Shown here: piece after piece, positions 44,429-52,768 of the stretch
Position numbering within the stretch: position 1 is the first letter of the stretch
Layout of the letters: every line of letters begins with the position of its first letter
Notes under the pieces: model-generated
The model's database searches: none
Seen by the model: the letters and a program-made list of their open reading frames with translations, nothing else
What the model was told of the DNA's origin: nothing
Position numbers and translations under genes: made by a program
NCBI GenBank assembly: GCA_016927755.1
Contig: JAFGLZ010000124.1
Coordinates: forward strand, 1-58,553
Length of the DNA stretch: 58,553 bases
Origin: Phycisphaerae bacterium
GTDB taxonomy: Bacteria; Planctomycetota; Phycisphaerae; UBA1845; JAFGLZ01
Reading direction: 5' to 3'

Positions 44429-45997
44429 TCATTCAATCCAGAACGAGTACAGCTTCGCCCGTTTGAGCTGAAACACGAGCCGGACGTGACCGGCATCGGG
44501 GACGCTCAGCTCCTTGGCGTTGCGCCACGTGACGCGCGTCGCGGTGGTTCCCGTGGTCACGGCGACGGCGTCGTCGACTGAAGAGGACGGCAGTGGTTTG
44601 TGATCGGGCGTCAGCACGGCAGCCTTCAGCCATCCCCCATCGGCGACCTCGGCGTTGACGAACAGCGACTTGCCCGGTGCATTCAGTGGCCGGGTGACGA
44701 TCATGCCGGGCTCGTCGCCGGCGTTGAGCGAGACGAAGCCGTCGCGGCGGAGGACGGCCAGACCGATCGCGTGTCCGATCTTGGGGTTCTTGTCGTCCGG
44801 GCGACGATTGACGCTTCGGTAGTAGATCCAGAGGTCGTCGCCGACGAGGATCGGGTCCCAGCAGGGGTCGTGGTAATCGGCGTCCCATTCCTCTCGGCCA
44901 CCCAGGGGGATGAGCTCCTCGCGCTTGCCGACGCGGGTCCAGTGGCTGCCGTCGCGACTGGCGGTCAACTCGACGGTCGTCTGCTTGTAGCCGACGCGCT
45001 GCGTATGCATCATTCGAAGGAAGCCGAGCCACATGCCCTCGTAGCAGAAGCTGAGGTGGCCGTAGACCTGCGAGTCCGGCTCGTCCAGCCCGTCCGGGTA
45101 GAGCGTCATCCGCGGCGGGGACCAGTGGATCAGGTCGTCGCTAAACATGATGCCACGGCAGCGGAACTTGCCCGGCAGGACGAACTTGACGTCGCCGACA
45201 TACCTGCCCAGGAGCCGGTCCCATCGAAAGACGCTCGTGTCGCCGATGCCCGACTGGGGCATCGTGTAGCCTCGAAGGCTGATCGCCAGCGGCGCTTCCC
45301 GCGCGCGCTTCCAGTGGACCCCGTCGAGTGAGGTGTAGAGGAAGTATCCCTCTCTCGGGACGACCTGGGGCTCGTGCCAGACGACGGCCTTGTACCGCCG
45401 GTTCGGGTCGGGGTCGTTCGGCTCGACAATCAGACCGAACGGATTGCCGCCCTGGATCACGATGTTGTTGGCCTTGGAGCCTTCGAACTCGCAGAGGCCC
45501 AGCTCGGGCTTGGTCCACTTGATCCCGTCGTCGGACTCGGCATAGAGCGTCGGGAATCGGGTGGCCACGCCCGAGGGCAGCTCGTAGCGAACGTATCCGG
45601 AGTACCACATCCGGAACTTGCCCGTCTTGGCGTCACGCCGAACGATCTGAAAGACCGTTCCGCCCGAGTCCCAAGGCTTGTCGGGACGGACGAGAGGATT
45701 GGCCGGGTGCTTGCGAGGGTGATGTACCTCGCGTGTGATCCTCTCGGTCTTGGCAAGGAGGTAATCGTCGACGAAGAGCTGCCGCGAGCGGTCGATCTTG
45801 ACGGGCCAGTCGCCCATGTCGACGGGGAACATCCGGTGCTCGTCGGCCAGGATGCCGTATGCTTTGGGAAAGAGGCCTTTGTCGAACGGCTTGCCTGGCA
45901 GCGACTCCTCGGCCGCGGTCACGGACGTCAGGTCCGCGCACAGGGCAACGACGAGCAGGCAGCCACCGAAGTACCAGGACTCGGAGGGACGGGGCAT
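44429..45997 (-). CDS. Secreted five-bladed beta-propeller hydrolase-like protein (GH43/GH32-type), paralogue A
   Basis: A 522-residue protein starting at ATG 45997 (MPRPSESWYFGG), with AGGAG 9 nt upstream; the frame extends to 46237. The signal peptide ends near TAAE. RQLFVDDYLLAKTE opens the domain, as in all three paralogues of this cluster. Repeats with SDDGIKWTKPELG, SLDGVHWKRARE and SRDGSHWTRVGK mark propeller blades with the Asp-Gly-x-x-Trp turn of GH43/GH32/GH68-like folds. WDADYHDPCWDP carries acidic residues that could be catalytic. The C-terminal beta-sandwich (LFVNAEVADGGWLKAAVLTP to LYSFWIE) ends the protein. It is 17 nt downstream of paralogue B and surely co-transcribed. The substrate is unknown. 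Confidence 0.92.
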   Translation of the reverse strand: MPRPSESWYFGGCLLVVALCADLTSVTAAEESLPGKPFDKGLFPKAYGILADEHRMFPVDMGDWPVKIDRSRQLFVDDYLLAKTERITREVHHPRKHPANPLVRPDKPWDSGGTVFQIVRRDAKTGKFRMWYSGYVRYELPSGVATRFPTLYAESDDGIKWTKPELGLCEFEGSKANNIVIQGGNPFGLIVEPNDPDPNRRYKAVVWHEPQVVPREGYFLYTSLDGVHWKRAREAPLAISLRGYTMPQSGIGDTSVFRWDRLLGRYVGDVKFVLPGKFRCRGIMFSDDLIHWSPPRMTLYPDGLDEPDSQVYGHLSFCYEGMWLGFLRMMHTQRVGYKQTTVELTASRDGSHWTRVGKREELIPLGGREEWDADYHDPCWDPILVGDDLWIYYRSVNRRPDDKNPKIGHAIGLAVLRRDGFVSLNAGDEPGMIVTRPLNAPGKSLFVNAEVADGGWLKAAVLTPDHKPLPSSSVDDAVAVTTGTTATRVTWRNAKELSVPDAGHVRLVFQLKRAKLYSFWIE

Positions 45998-46014
45998 GGC
46001 GGAAGGCTCCTGTT

Positions 46015-47691
46015 TCATTGGCCCGATGAGGTCGGGTCGGTGGCCGAGCGATGGATGCCCTTGCCCACGGTATCGATCGGCCCGGTGAATCCCGGGCCGC
46101 CCGCGGCAACATATCCGTGACTGGCTCCGGACTCGTCGGGACTCACCCAAAACGCATAGAGACTGCCCACGCTGAGGTGGAAGCGGAGCCGGACGGGTTT
46201 GCCGGCGGCGGCGGACAGGTCCTTCACTCCACGCCAACGAACGGGCAGCAAGGTGCCGTCGGCGCGGACGGGCTCGCAGTTCTGCCGGGTGAAGGGCTCG
46301 AGAACGTTGCCGTCCTCGTCGAGGGCCTCGACGCGCAGCTCGCCAGCGTCGGTCTTGGCATTGACGAAGAGATGCCGGCCCTGGAACCGCAGCGCCCGCG
46401 TTGTCAGCGTTCCCTCGGACTCACCTGCGTCCATTGAGGCGAAGCCGTCACGGCGGAGGACGGCCAGACCGGTGCTCGCGTCGGCGCCGCGATGGCACTT
46501 GCCCTCGCCGAGCCGGGCGCTGCCCGCCCGGCCGCTGACGTAGAAGTAGATCTTGTCGCTGACGATCAGGCAGACACCGCCCGCTGATTGAATGTTGCCC
46601 CAGTTCCAGTCGCTTCGCCGTTCGGAGCAGGGGATGAAGGGTGTTCGCATCGGGCGCGACCAGTGCCAGCCGTCACGACTGAAGCCGAGACAGACCTGAT
46701 TGCGTTTCGGCCGGTCGGTCCGCTCGCCCTTGTAGTACGTTTGGAGGATCGAGAAGGCCCCGAGCAGCACGCTTTCATAGGCCACGGCGTCGAGGTTGTA
46801 GATCTTGGGCGGACCGATGTCCGGCTTGGGCCAAGTGGGGTCCAGCCGATCGGTGCTCGTCCACAGCAGGGAGCTGTCCATCTTCGACCACATCGGCGAC
46901 TTGATTAGGTCATTCTGCTCCCAGTAGCGGCGAATCCGCTCCTCGGCGGGGCCGCCGTGGACGGGTCCGACCGCCTTGAGGCTGTAGACCCAGACCTTGC
47001 GGAACGGGTCGCAGTAGACGGTGCTGCGATCGTTGCACGGCCCCGCCCATCTGACCTCCTTGCCCCAGTGGATGCCGTCGGCGGAGAACTGGATGACCAG
47101 GCCGCGCCGGGGGATCTTCTGGAAGCGGAACATCTTGTAGCGTCGTTGCGGGTCCTTCTCCTCCAAGTCGAGCCAGATCGTGCACGAGTCGCGGTTGCCG
47201 GGATGGACGATGTTCGTTCCCGGTACGACGTCCAGATCGGGCTTCTCCCAGTGGATGCCGTCTTTGCTCGTCGCGTAGGCCGTCGCGTAGAGCGTCCCGG
47301 CCATGTACCACATCTTGAAGAGCTTGTCCTTCGGGTCGTACCAGACCCCGTCGCTGAAGGGGATCGCGTGGGGGCCGACGTAGTCCTTCCATTTCCCCGC
47401 CTTCTCCCAGGGCTTGTCCGCGATCAACACAGGGCTGGCCGGGTGATACGTGGCGGTGTGCATGGTCCGTTTCAGTGTAGTCTGCTGAATGAGGAAGTAG
47501 TCGACGAAGAGCTGCCGGCCCACATCGATCGGGATGACCTTGGGCGGATGCTGCAGGTACGGCGGGTCTGTGGGCTCCATCGTGAGCGTCTTCAGCTTCG
47601 GCGGCCAGTCTTTCGGCAGCTCAATGCCGTTGTGAAGCGTCTCAGTCGGCGTCAACCCACATAGCAGGCACGCAATCGTTAGTGTGGTCAC
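46015..47691 (-). CDS. Secreted five-bladed beta-propeller hydrolase-like protein, paralogue B
   Basis: A 558-residue protein. GTG 47691 is chosen because AAGGAGG lies 8 nt upstream; the longer frame begins at 47751. The signal peptide is short (VTTLTIACLLCGLTPTETLH region). The signature RQLFVDYFLIQQT, blade turns TSKDGIHWEKPDLD, SADGIHWGKEVRW and SRDGWHWSRPM, and the C-terminal sandwich (LFVNAKTDAGELRVEALDED to LYAFWVS) match paralogues A and C. A GTSTGLAVLRRDGFASM-like block, shared with A, sits before the sandwich. It is divergent from paralogue C across 129 bp and co-directional with A, forming the core of a polysaccharide-processing cluster. Confidence 0.92.
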   Translation of the reverse strand: MTTLTIACLLCGLTPTETLHNGIELPKDWPPKLKTLTMEPTDPPYLQHPPKVIPIDVGRQLFVDYFLIQQTTLKRTMHTATYHPASPVLIADKPWEKAGKWKDYVGPHAIPFSDGVWYDPKDKLFKMWYMAGTLYATAYATSKDGIHWEKPDLDVVPGTNIVHPGNRDSCTIWLDLEEKDPQRRYKMFRFQKIPRRGLVIQFSADGIHWGKEVRWAGPCNDRSTVYCDPFRKVWVYSLKAVGPVHGGPAEERIRRYWEQNDLIKSPMWSKMDSSLLWTSTDRLDPTWPKPDIGPPKIYNLDAVAYESVLLGAFSILQTYYKGERTDRPKRNQVCLGFSRDGWHWSRPMRTPFIPCSERRSDWNWGNIQSAGGVCLIVSDKIYFYVSGRAGSARLGEGKCHRGADASTGLAVLRRDGFASMDAGESEGTLTTRALRFQGRHLFVNAKTDAGELRVEALDEDGNVLEPFTRQNCEPVRADGTLLPVRWRGVKDLSAAAGKPVRLRFHLSVGSLYAFWVSPDESGASHGYVAAGGPGFTGPIDTVGKGIHRSATDPTSSGQ

Positions 47692-47699
47692 GTCGTGGT

Positions 47700-47706
47700 C
47701 CTCCTT
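47700..47706 (-). promoter_or_regulatory. Shine-Dalgarno that selects the GTG start of paralogue B
   Basis: Reads AAGGAGG on the minus strand, 8 nt before GTG 47691. No ATG in frame nearby has a comparable site. Confidence 0.65.
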
Positions 47707-47731
47707 CCAGTTCAGGCGATATGATAAGGGT

Positions 47732-47761
47732 TTGACTGGCCCGAAGGTCAACTCTTGTCAA
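47732..47761. promoter_or_regulatory. Candidate operator in the divergent propeller promoter region
   Basis: TTGAC (47732-47736), 10 nt, GTCAA (47747-47751), 5 nt, GTCAA (47757-47761): an inverted pair plus a direct copy in the only intergenic space between two divergent paralogues. It could bind a dimeric regulator controlling both; no regulator gene is adjacent. Confidence 0.3.
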
Positions 47762-47820
47762 CGAAGGATTCCGGGGAAATCGCTTCGCGAGTCATGAGGA
47801 TGCCGAAGAGGAGACGGACC

Positions 47821-49287
47821 ATGGTCGTTCCCATCGCGTCGAAACGCTTCTCCGCTGGCGTTTTGGTATTGCTCCTGGTGGCCGCGGCGTACGCTGCTCC
47901 GGAGGCTTCAGGCGATCGTCCGGCGGTAGCCGGCGCTCTTGGCATCTCCAACCGTCCGCAGTTGTTTCTGGACGACTTCCTCGTGGAGCGCATGATCGGT
48001 GTCAAGCGTGTGATCCGGCGACCTACGAAGCACTCCGCGAATCCGCTCATCACGCAGGATCTTGCCTGGGAGAAACGGACGATTCAGGTCTACGGGACGG
48101 TGCTGTACGAACCCGAGCGCAACGCGTTCCGCTGTTGGTATCTCGGCAGCCGAGCCCCCGAGGACGTGCCGGAGTACTTCATGTGCTACGCCGAATCGTC
48201 GGACGGCAGTCGTTGGACCAAGCCGATGGTCGCCCCCGGCGAGGTGCTCGGATACGCCAAGCACAACATCGTCGTCCCCGGCGGTCACGGCCTGTGCGTG
48301 CTCCGCACGCCGGACGACCCCGACCCGGGGCGGCGCTACAAGGGGCTCGGCGGAAACACCGTCGCCTTCTCACCCGACGGCATTCACTGGAAGATGGAGC
48401 CGTTCAACGCGGCGGGAAAGAACGACACCGGATCGTCTGTCGTGCTCTGGAAGGGCAAGTATCTGGCATACGTACGGAACCAGCATCCCGACCCGACCTG
48501 GCCCGGCGTCATGCGCGCCGTCGCCCTATCGACGAGCGAGGACTTCCGTCACTGGACGCCAAAGAAGACGATCCTGCTGACGGACGAGCGGGACGGCTAT
48601 CCGTGGGTCCAGCCGTATGGGCTGGAGGTCACCGCTCACGGCGACCAGCTCATCGGGCTGCTGCCCGTGCTGTACCTCGAGAAGAAGGAGGGCAACAACG
48701 TGCTAGGCGTGATCAAGGTGCAACTGACCGTAAGCCGCGACGGTGTGCACTGGCATCGCGTGGCGGATCGGGGCATCTTCCTCGAGCCCACGCCGACGCG
48801 GAACAAGCCCGCCTGGGACGGCGGCACGATCTTCCCGTCGACAACACTGGTCGCCAAGGACGACTTGATCTACGTCTACTACACCGGCATGACGCGTCGC
48901 CACGGCGAGGGCAAGGATGCGTCCAAGGGCATTGGCCTAGCCACACTGCCGGCGGATCGGTTCGTCGGGCTCGTGCCGGAGACGGCAGGGTCCCCGGCCC
49001 TCATTCAGACGAAGTGCCTGCTGGCAACGGGCACGGACCTGCTGGTCAACGCGGACGTCGGAACGGCGGACCTGCGGGTCGGATTAGTCGATAGGGCGGG
49101 ACGACGCTTGCCGGATTTCAGGGAGGAGTCCTGTCGGCTCATCCGCCATGATCCGCTGAGATGTCGGGTCACATGGAAAGCAGCAGGGGGGGAGAGGTCG
49201 TGGCGAGACGTCCCGAGAAACGTCGCCGTGGCGATTCGCTTCACGCTACAGAAGGGGTCGCTCTACTCGTTTCAGATCGCGCCGTAG
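47821..49287 (+). CDS. Secreted five-bladed beta-propeller hydrolase-like protein, paralogue C
   Basis: A 488-residue protein; ATG 47821 is supported by GAGGAG 7 nt upstream, while ATG 47794 (MRMPKRRR) is a weaker alternative. The signal peptide ends near AAYAAPEA. NRPQLFLDDFLVERM opens the domain; SSDGSRWTKPMV, SPDGIHWKMEPF and SRDGVHWHRVAD are blade turns. WDGGTIFPSTTLV and IYVYYTGM are further family blocks. The C-terminal sandwich (LLVNADVGTADLRVGLVDRA to LYSFQIAP) matches paralogues A and B, so all three derive from one ancestor. It converges with the GH39-like gene 25 bp downstream. Confidence 0.92.
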   Translation: MVVPIASKRFSAGVLVLLLVAAAYAAPEASGDRPAVAGALGISNRPQLFLDDFLVERMIGVKRVIRRPTKHSANPLITQDLAWEKRTIQVYGTVLYEPERNAFRCWYLGSRAPEDVPEYFMCYAESSDGSRWTKPMVAPGEVLGYAKHNIVVPGGHGLCVLRTPDDPDPGRRYKGLGGNTVAFSPDGIHWKMEPFNAAGKNDTGSSVVLWKGKYLAYVRNQHPDPTWPGVMRAVALSTSEDFRHWTPKKTILLTDERDGYPWVQPYGLEVTAHGDQLIGLLPVLYLEKKEGNNVLGVIKVQLTVSRDGVHWHRVADRGIFLEPTPTRNKPAWDGGTIFPSTTLVAKDDLIYVYYTGMTRRHGEGKDASKGIGLATLPADRFVGLVPETAGSPALIQTKCLLATGTDLLVNADVGTADLRVGLVDRAGRRLPDFREESCRLIRHDPLRCRVTWKAAGGERSWRDVPRNVAVAIRFTLQKGSLYSFQIAP

Positions 49288-49312
49288 GCGTCGGCCCAAG
49301 TGAGTGCCCCGT

Positions 49313-51232
49313 CTAGGGTTGAACGCCCGCCCGCAGGATTTGCCCCTTGAGGCGCTCCAGCTCGGCCAGTTCGCACGTGACGTAGAACGGGCGGCCGGAG
49401 AGCGGCAGGGCGTTTCTCTCGACGAGCACCGGGGTGCCAACCATACTGGTGACGGTCTTGATGGCTCTGGCGTCGCTAAGCGTTATCGTGACGCCGTCGT
49501 CGAGGCACCAGAGGGCGATCGTCGCTTCCTTGCCGCGGGTAAAGACCAGTGCCCAAATGCGCGGCCCCAGCTCGAGACGCTCGGCATAGGTGGCATTGCT
49601 GAGTACGGCAACCACGGTCTTGACGGCGAAGTAGGCGTCCTTGGGGCGGATCATCCCGTCGAGCCATGGCGTGAACAGGCCCATGTAGTAATCGACCGGC
49701 TCCTTGACCTCGGTGTACGCGGCTTCCTGGTGAAGGTGAAACCAGTAGACGCGCTCGATCCAGGGGATCGTCGCGGAGATGAGGTAGAGGCGCGCCAGCC
49801 CTCGGGCCTGATCCTCCTCGGTGCAGGCGTACACGCGGTGGCCGGCGAACTTCGACCTGAGGTACCCCAGCATGGACGGCTCGACGCCGTTCCAGCCCAT
49901 CTCCGTGACCCAGAGCGGCTTGTCGTCGCCGTGCTTTCGCATGACGTCGCGCAAGGCCTTGATCTGATCCACGTAACCGCCGTCTTCCGGCAGTTGCGGG
50001 CGCGTGTAGGGATGGGCCGCCAGGATGTCGAAGTAGTCCTTGGCCCCGTACCGATAGGCCGCTTCCAGGTGCTCCGGAGCCACACCGGCGAAGGCGGTCA
50101 GCACGACCTTGTTGTCCGGGTCGGCGCGTTTCACGCCGCGGTGGAACGCCTTGAGGAAGGTCACGTAGCGATGCTTCCACGCGCCCATGTTGGGCTCATT
50201 CATGGCCTGCCAGTATCGGATTCTGCCTCTGTACTTGCCGGCAACGTGGTACATGAACGCCTCTAGCGCCTCGACGCTTTCGTCGTTGGGGAAGGTGCCG
50301 CGCTCAGCCATGGCCCACTGGGGCGCCGTCGTCAGGACGACCAGTTGGTCAAGTCCGCGGCTCAGGCCGAGATCGGCGCTCTTGATCATCCACAGGTTCT
50401 CGTCGACGTTGTATTGCCTGCGGGAGGGCTCGAGCCCCCGCCATGGGAAGTCCAGTCGAACGCAATTGACACCGAGATCCTCGAGCAGGTGGATCGAAGG
50501 CTCACTGTTGACGTGCGTGGTCGTTCCGAAGAACGTCGGCGGAATCGTCCGCCGACCCTGGAGGGGCTCGTCGATCGGGCGGCTTGTTGGTGACGGGGAA
50601 GGGGCATGAGTGGCAATCGTCGTTGTGGTGGCCGGTACGAAGGTCAGGTTTCCCGTGCTGCCTAGGTTCCACCAACCGGTCTCTCCTTCGGGCACGTCGG
50701 CGAACCAGCCGATGTAGAGCGTCGATGTTGGCGGGTCGAAAGAGAGTCTTGCGGGTGGGGGATCGTGATCGGCACTCTGACCTGTCGGGTAGACATGCGC
50801 GTCCATCCAGGTCGAGCCGTCCCGGCTGGCTCGCGCGACGAGGCGCGCGTGGGTAGACACATTCCTGCCGTGGGGGCCGATGTCCCAGGTCACCTGCCGG
50901 ATGGGCTCGGAGAGCTCGATCCTCAGAACGATATGGCTGGACTTGCCCGCGTGGCCGGAGGCGACGATGTAGTCGAGGAAGGTCACGGTCTCGGCCGAGT
51001 AGACTCGTATCGTGCAGTCTCGAACGTTCGCGAAGTGGTTGCCCAGCGGATAGGCGGCCGTCCACGGACCCTTATCGGGGCGCGCGCTGACGTACGACTG
51101 CCCCGGGCCGGCCAGGGCGATTGGCTCATCGAACTTGTCGAAGACGTGATTGACCGAGTGCCACCGCGCGGCGGCCTGCTGTCCGAACGCGGCGAGGAAA
51201 GTCCCCAACAAGACTACGCCGATTGCCTGCAC
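49313..51232 (-). CDS. Secreted GH39/GH5-like clan GH-A glycosidase with N-terminal discoidin-like domain
   Basis: A 639-residue protein starting at GTG 51232, with GGAGG 6 nt upstream. The signal peptide ends near AAAR. Residues about 60-200 resemble a carbohydrate-binding or F5/8-type beta domain (SSHIVLRIELSEPIRQVTWD). After a Pro/Thr/Ser-rich linker, the TIM barrel (PTFFGTTTHVNSEPSIHLLE) shows the acid/base Glu346 in WQAMNEPN and the nucleophile Glu444 in WVTEMGWNG, the pair expected for clan GH-A. GH39 xylosidase/iduronidase or GH5 activity is possible. It follows the multi-spanning membrane gene by 31 nt on the same strand. Confidence 0.9.
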   Translation of the reverse strand: MQAIGVVLLGTFLAAFGQQAAARWHSVNHVFDKFDEPIALAGPGQSYVSARPDKGPWTAAYPLGNHFANVRDCTIRVYSAETVTFLDYIVASGHAGKSSHIVLRIELSEPIRQVTWDIGPHGRNVSTHARLVARASRDGSTWMDAHVYPTGQSADHDPPPARLSFDPPTSTLYIGWFADVPEGETGWWNLGSTGNLTFVPATTTTIATHAPSPSPTSRPIDEPLQGRRTIPPTFFGTTTHVNSEPSIHLLEDLGVNCVRLDFPWRGLEPSRRQYNVDENLWMIKSADLGLSRGLDQLVVLTTAPQWAMAERGTFPNDESVEALEAFMYHVAGKYRGRIRYWQAMNEPNMGAWKHRYVTFLKAFHRGVKRADPDNKVVLTAFAGVAPEHLEAAYRYGAKDYFDILAAHPYTRPQLPEDGGYVDQIKALRDVMRKHGDDKPLWVTEMGWNGVEPSMLGYLRSKFAGHRVYACTEEDQARGLARLYLISATIPWIERVYWFHLHQEAAYTEVKEPVDYYMGLFTPWLDGMIRPKDAYFAVKTVVAVLSNATYAERLELGPRIWALVFTRGKEATIALWCLDDGVTITLSDARAIKTVTSMVGTPVLVERNALPLSGRPFYVTCELAELERLKGQILRAGVQP

Positions 51233-51263
51233 TGCCCACCTCCGTGATCAGAGAAGTGCCCCT

Positions 51264-52763
51264 CTACGAACAGGCGTGGGCTGGGGCTCCGCTTCGCTTC
51301 GCCGCCAGACACGCACGAATACGCCCCAGGGCGATCAGGTGCAACGGCAGGACGATCAGGAAGGTCTCGAGCGAATCGGGGGTCCCCACGGCCGCATAGG
51401 GCGCGCCCCAGCACGCCAGTTGAACCAGCACGCCGAGGATGCCGACGACGTAGGCCAACCGGAGCACAAGCCGGCGCCCCGTGAGCGCGAGCAGCGCCGC
51501 GACGGTCGCGGGGATGCTCCAGACGATCAGCACCTTTCGGATGATGTGCCACTCCGGCACCGAAACGTACGTCCCGAATAGCTCGGACCCCATGGGCGAG
51601 CCGATCGACAGCCATGGCTCGAACCAGGTGGCCACCGACAGCGAGAAGTGCCCCGCGCCGATCCCCTGAAGCGCTCCCACCGCGCCGGCCTTGAGCTGGG
51701 CGACGCCGGATTGCAGTACGTGGAAGACGGAGACGTATCGTTCGAGGAAGGCGGGCGCCACGGACGCGCCGATCGCCAGCAGGAAGAGAAGGCTGCAACA
51801 GACCGGCCCCGACAGCCACGGCTTGAGCTGGCCCGCGACGATCCGCCGGCGGAGTGCTCGTCCGTATCGGCGGGCGGGGGGTAGCATCAATAGCACCAGC
51901 AGGATGACCGCGTAGCCGCCGCCGCGAACGACGACTTGCGCGTAGTCTCGCCCGGCGAGCGGGGGGAACCCCGCGCCCTCGGCAATGGGGCGCAGGTAGG
52001 GATTCTCCGCCAGAGACTTGATGCCGAGCCCAACCGTGATGATCCTCCCCGCCAGGACCGTCAGGGCGGTGCCGCCGAGCAGGAGCCAGGCGGAGATCAG
52101 CAGGTTGCCTCTCGCTCGCCGCGCGTCGAGCAGCGCGGAGAGACCGGCTAGTGTGAGACATTCGAGCATGAGCAGGCTTAGCAGCGCCCAGGTCTGCCGC
52201 GTGACCTCGGAGACGGAGGCCTTTTGCATCAACTCCATCTGGGCCGACAGCGGGTCGACCGACGCCCCCGACTCCACCGTCGCCGGCTTGGGCGCCGGCG
52301 GAAGCTTGGGCTTCGGAGCGGGCTTGGGTCGGCTGACCACGATCCGCGGCTGTGGGCGGGTAGTCGGCTCGTCGGCCGGATGGATCCACGCGGACGGATC
52401 CATCGAGAAGGGCGGCGCCTCGTCCTTGGGCGGGGTTGGTGCTGGTCGGGGTGGGATGCGCCTCGTCGGCGGTTTCGGCAGCTTGGGGCGCCGAATCGGC
52501 GCTTCCGTGGGCCTGTCCGTTACTTGAGAGGTGGGCTTGTAGACCCGGGGCCGGCTCATGGCCGTGGCGAAGATCCTCGCCAGCTCGAGCCGGCTGACGT
52601 GTCGATTGACGATCCAGACGGTGTGGGCGGTGAACAGCGCGACGATGATCGTCACGAGGCCGAGGAATCGCCACCAGAACGGCCGCCGCGCCAAGTCCGA
52701 CGCCGTTTCGGCCGGGGAATCGGCTTGTGGCCGAGACTCGTTCGCTGGCGGTTCCGCGGTCAC
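51264..52763 (-). CDS. Multi-spanning membrane protein with proline-rich cytoplasmic or periplasmic loop
   Basis: A 499-residue protein. GTG 52763 is preferred because it lies just after the M16 stop codon (TAG at 52769-52771), leaving 5 bp between the genes; the frame itself extends to 52922. One helix (about residues 29-50, FLGLVTIIVALFTAHTVWIV) precedes a proline/lysine-rich stretch of about 110 residues. At least seven more helices follow, including ALLSLLMLECLTLAGLSALL and LLISAWLLLGGTALTVLAGR. The sequence is unlike any transporter I know. Tight coupling to the M16 protease gene upstream and the GH39-like gene downstream suggests one operon; the role cannot be stated. Confidence 0.8.
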   Translation of the reverse strand: MTAEPPANESRPQADSPAETASDLARRPFWWRFLGLVTIIVALFTAHTVWIVNRHVSRLELARIFATAMSRPRVYKPTSQVTDRPTEAPIRRPKLPKPPTRRIPPRPAPTPPKDEAPPFSMDPSAWIHPADEPTTRPQPRIVVSRPKPAPKPKLPPAPKPATVESGASVDPLSAQMELMQKASVSEVTRQTWALLSLLMLECLTLAGLSALLDARRARGNLLISAWLLLGGTALTVLAGRIITVGLGIKSLAENPYLRPIAEGAGFPPLAGRDYAQVVVRGGGYAVILLVLLMLPPARRYGRALRRRIVAGQLKPWLSGPVCCSLLFLLAIGASVAPAFLERYVSVFHVLQSGVAQLKAGAVGALQGIGAGHFSLSVATWFEPWLSIGSPMGSELFGTYVSVPEWHIIRKVLIVWSIPATVAALLALTGRRLVLRLAYVVGILGVLVQLACWGAPYAAVGTPDSLETFLIVLPLHLIALGRIRACLAAKRSGAPAHACS

Positions 52764-52768
52764 CTCGC

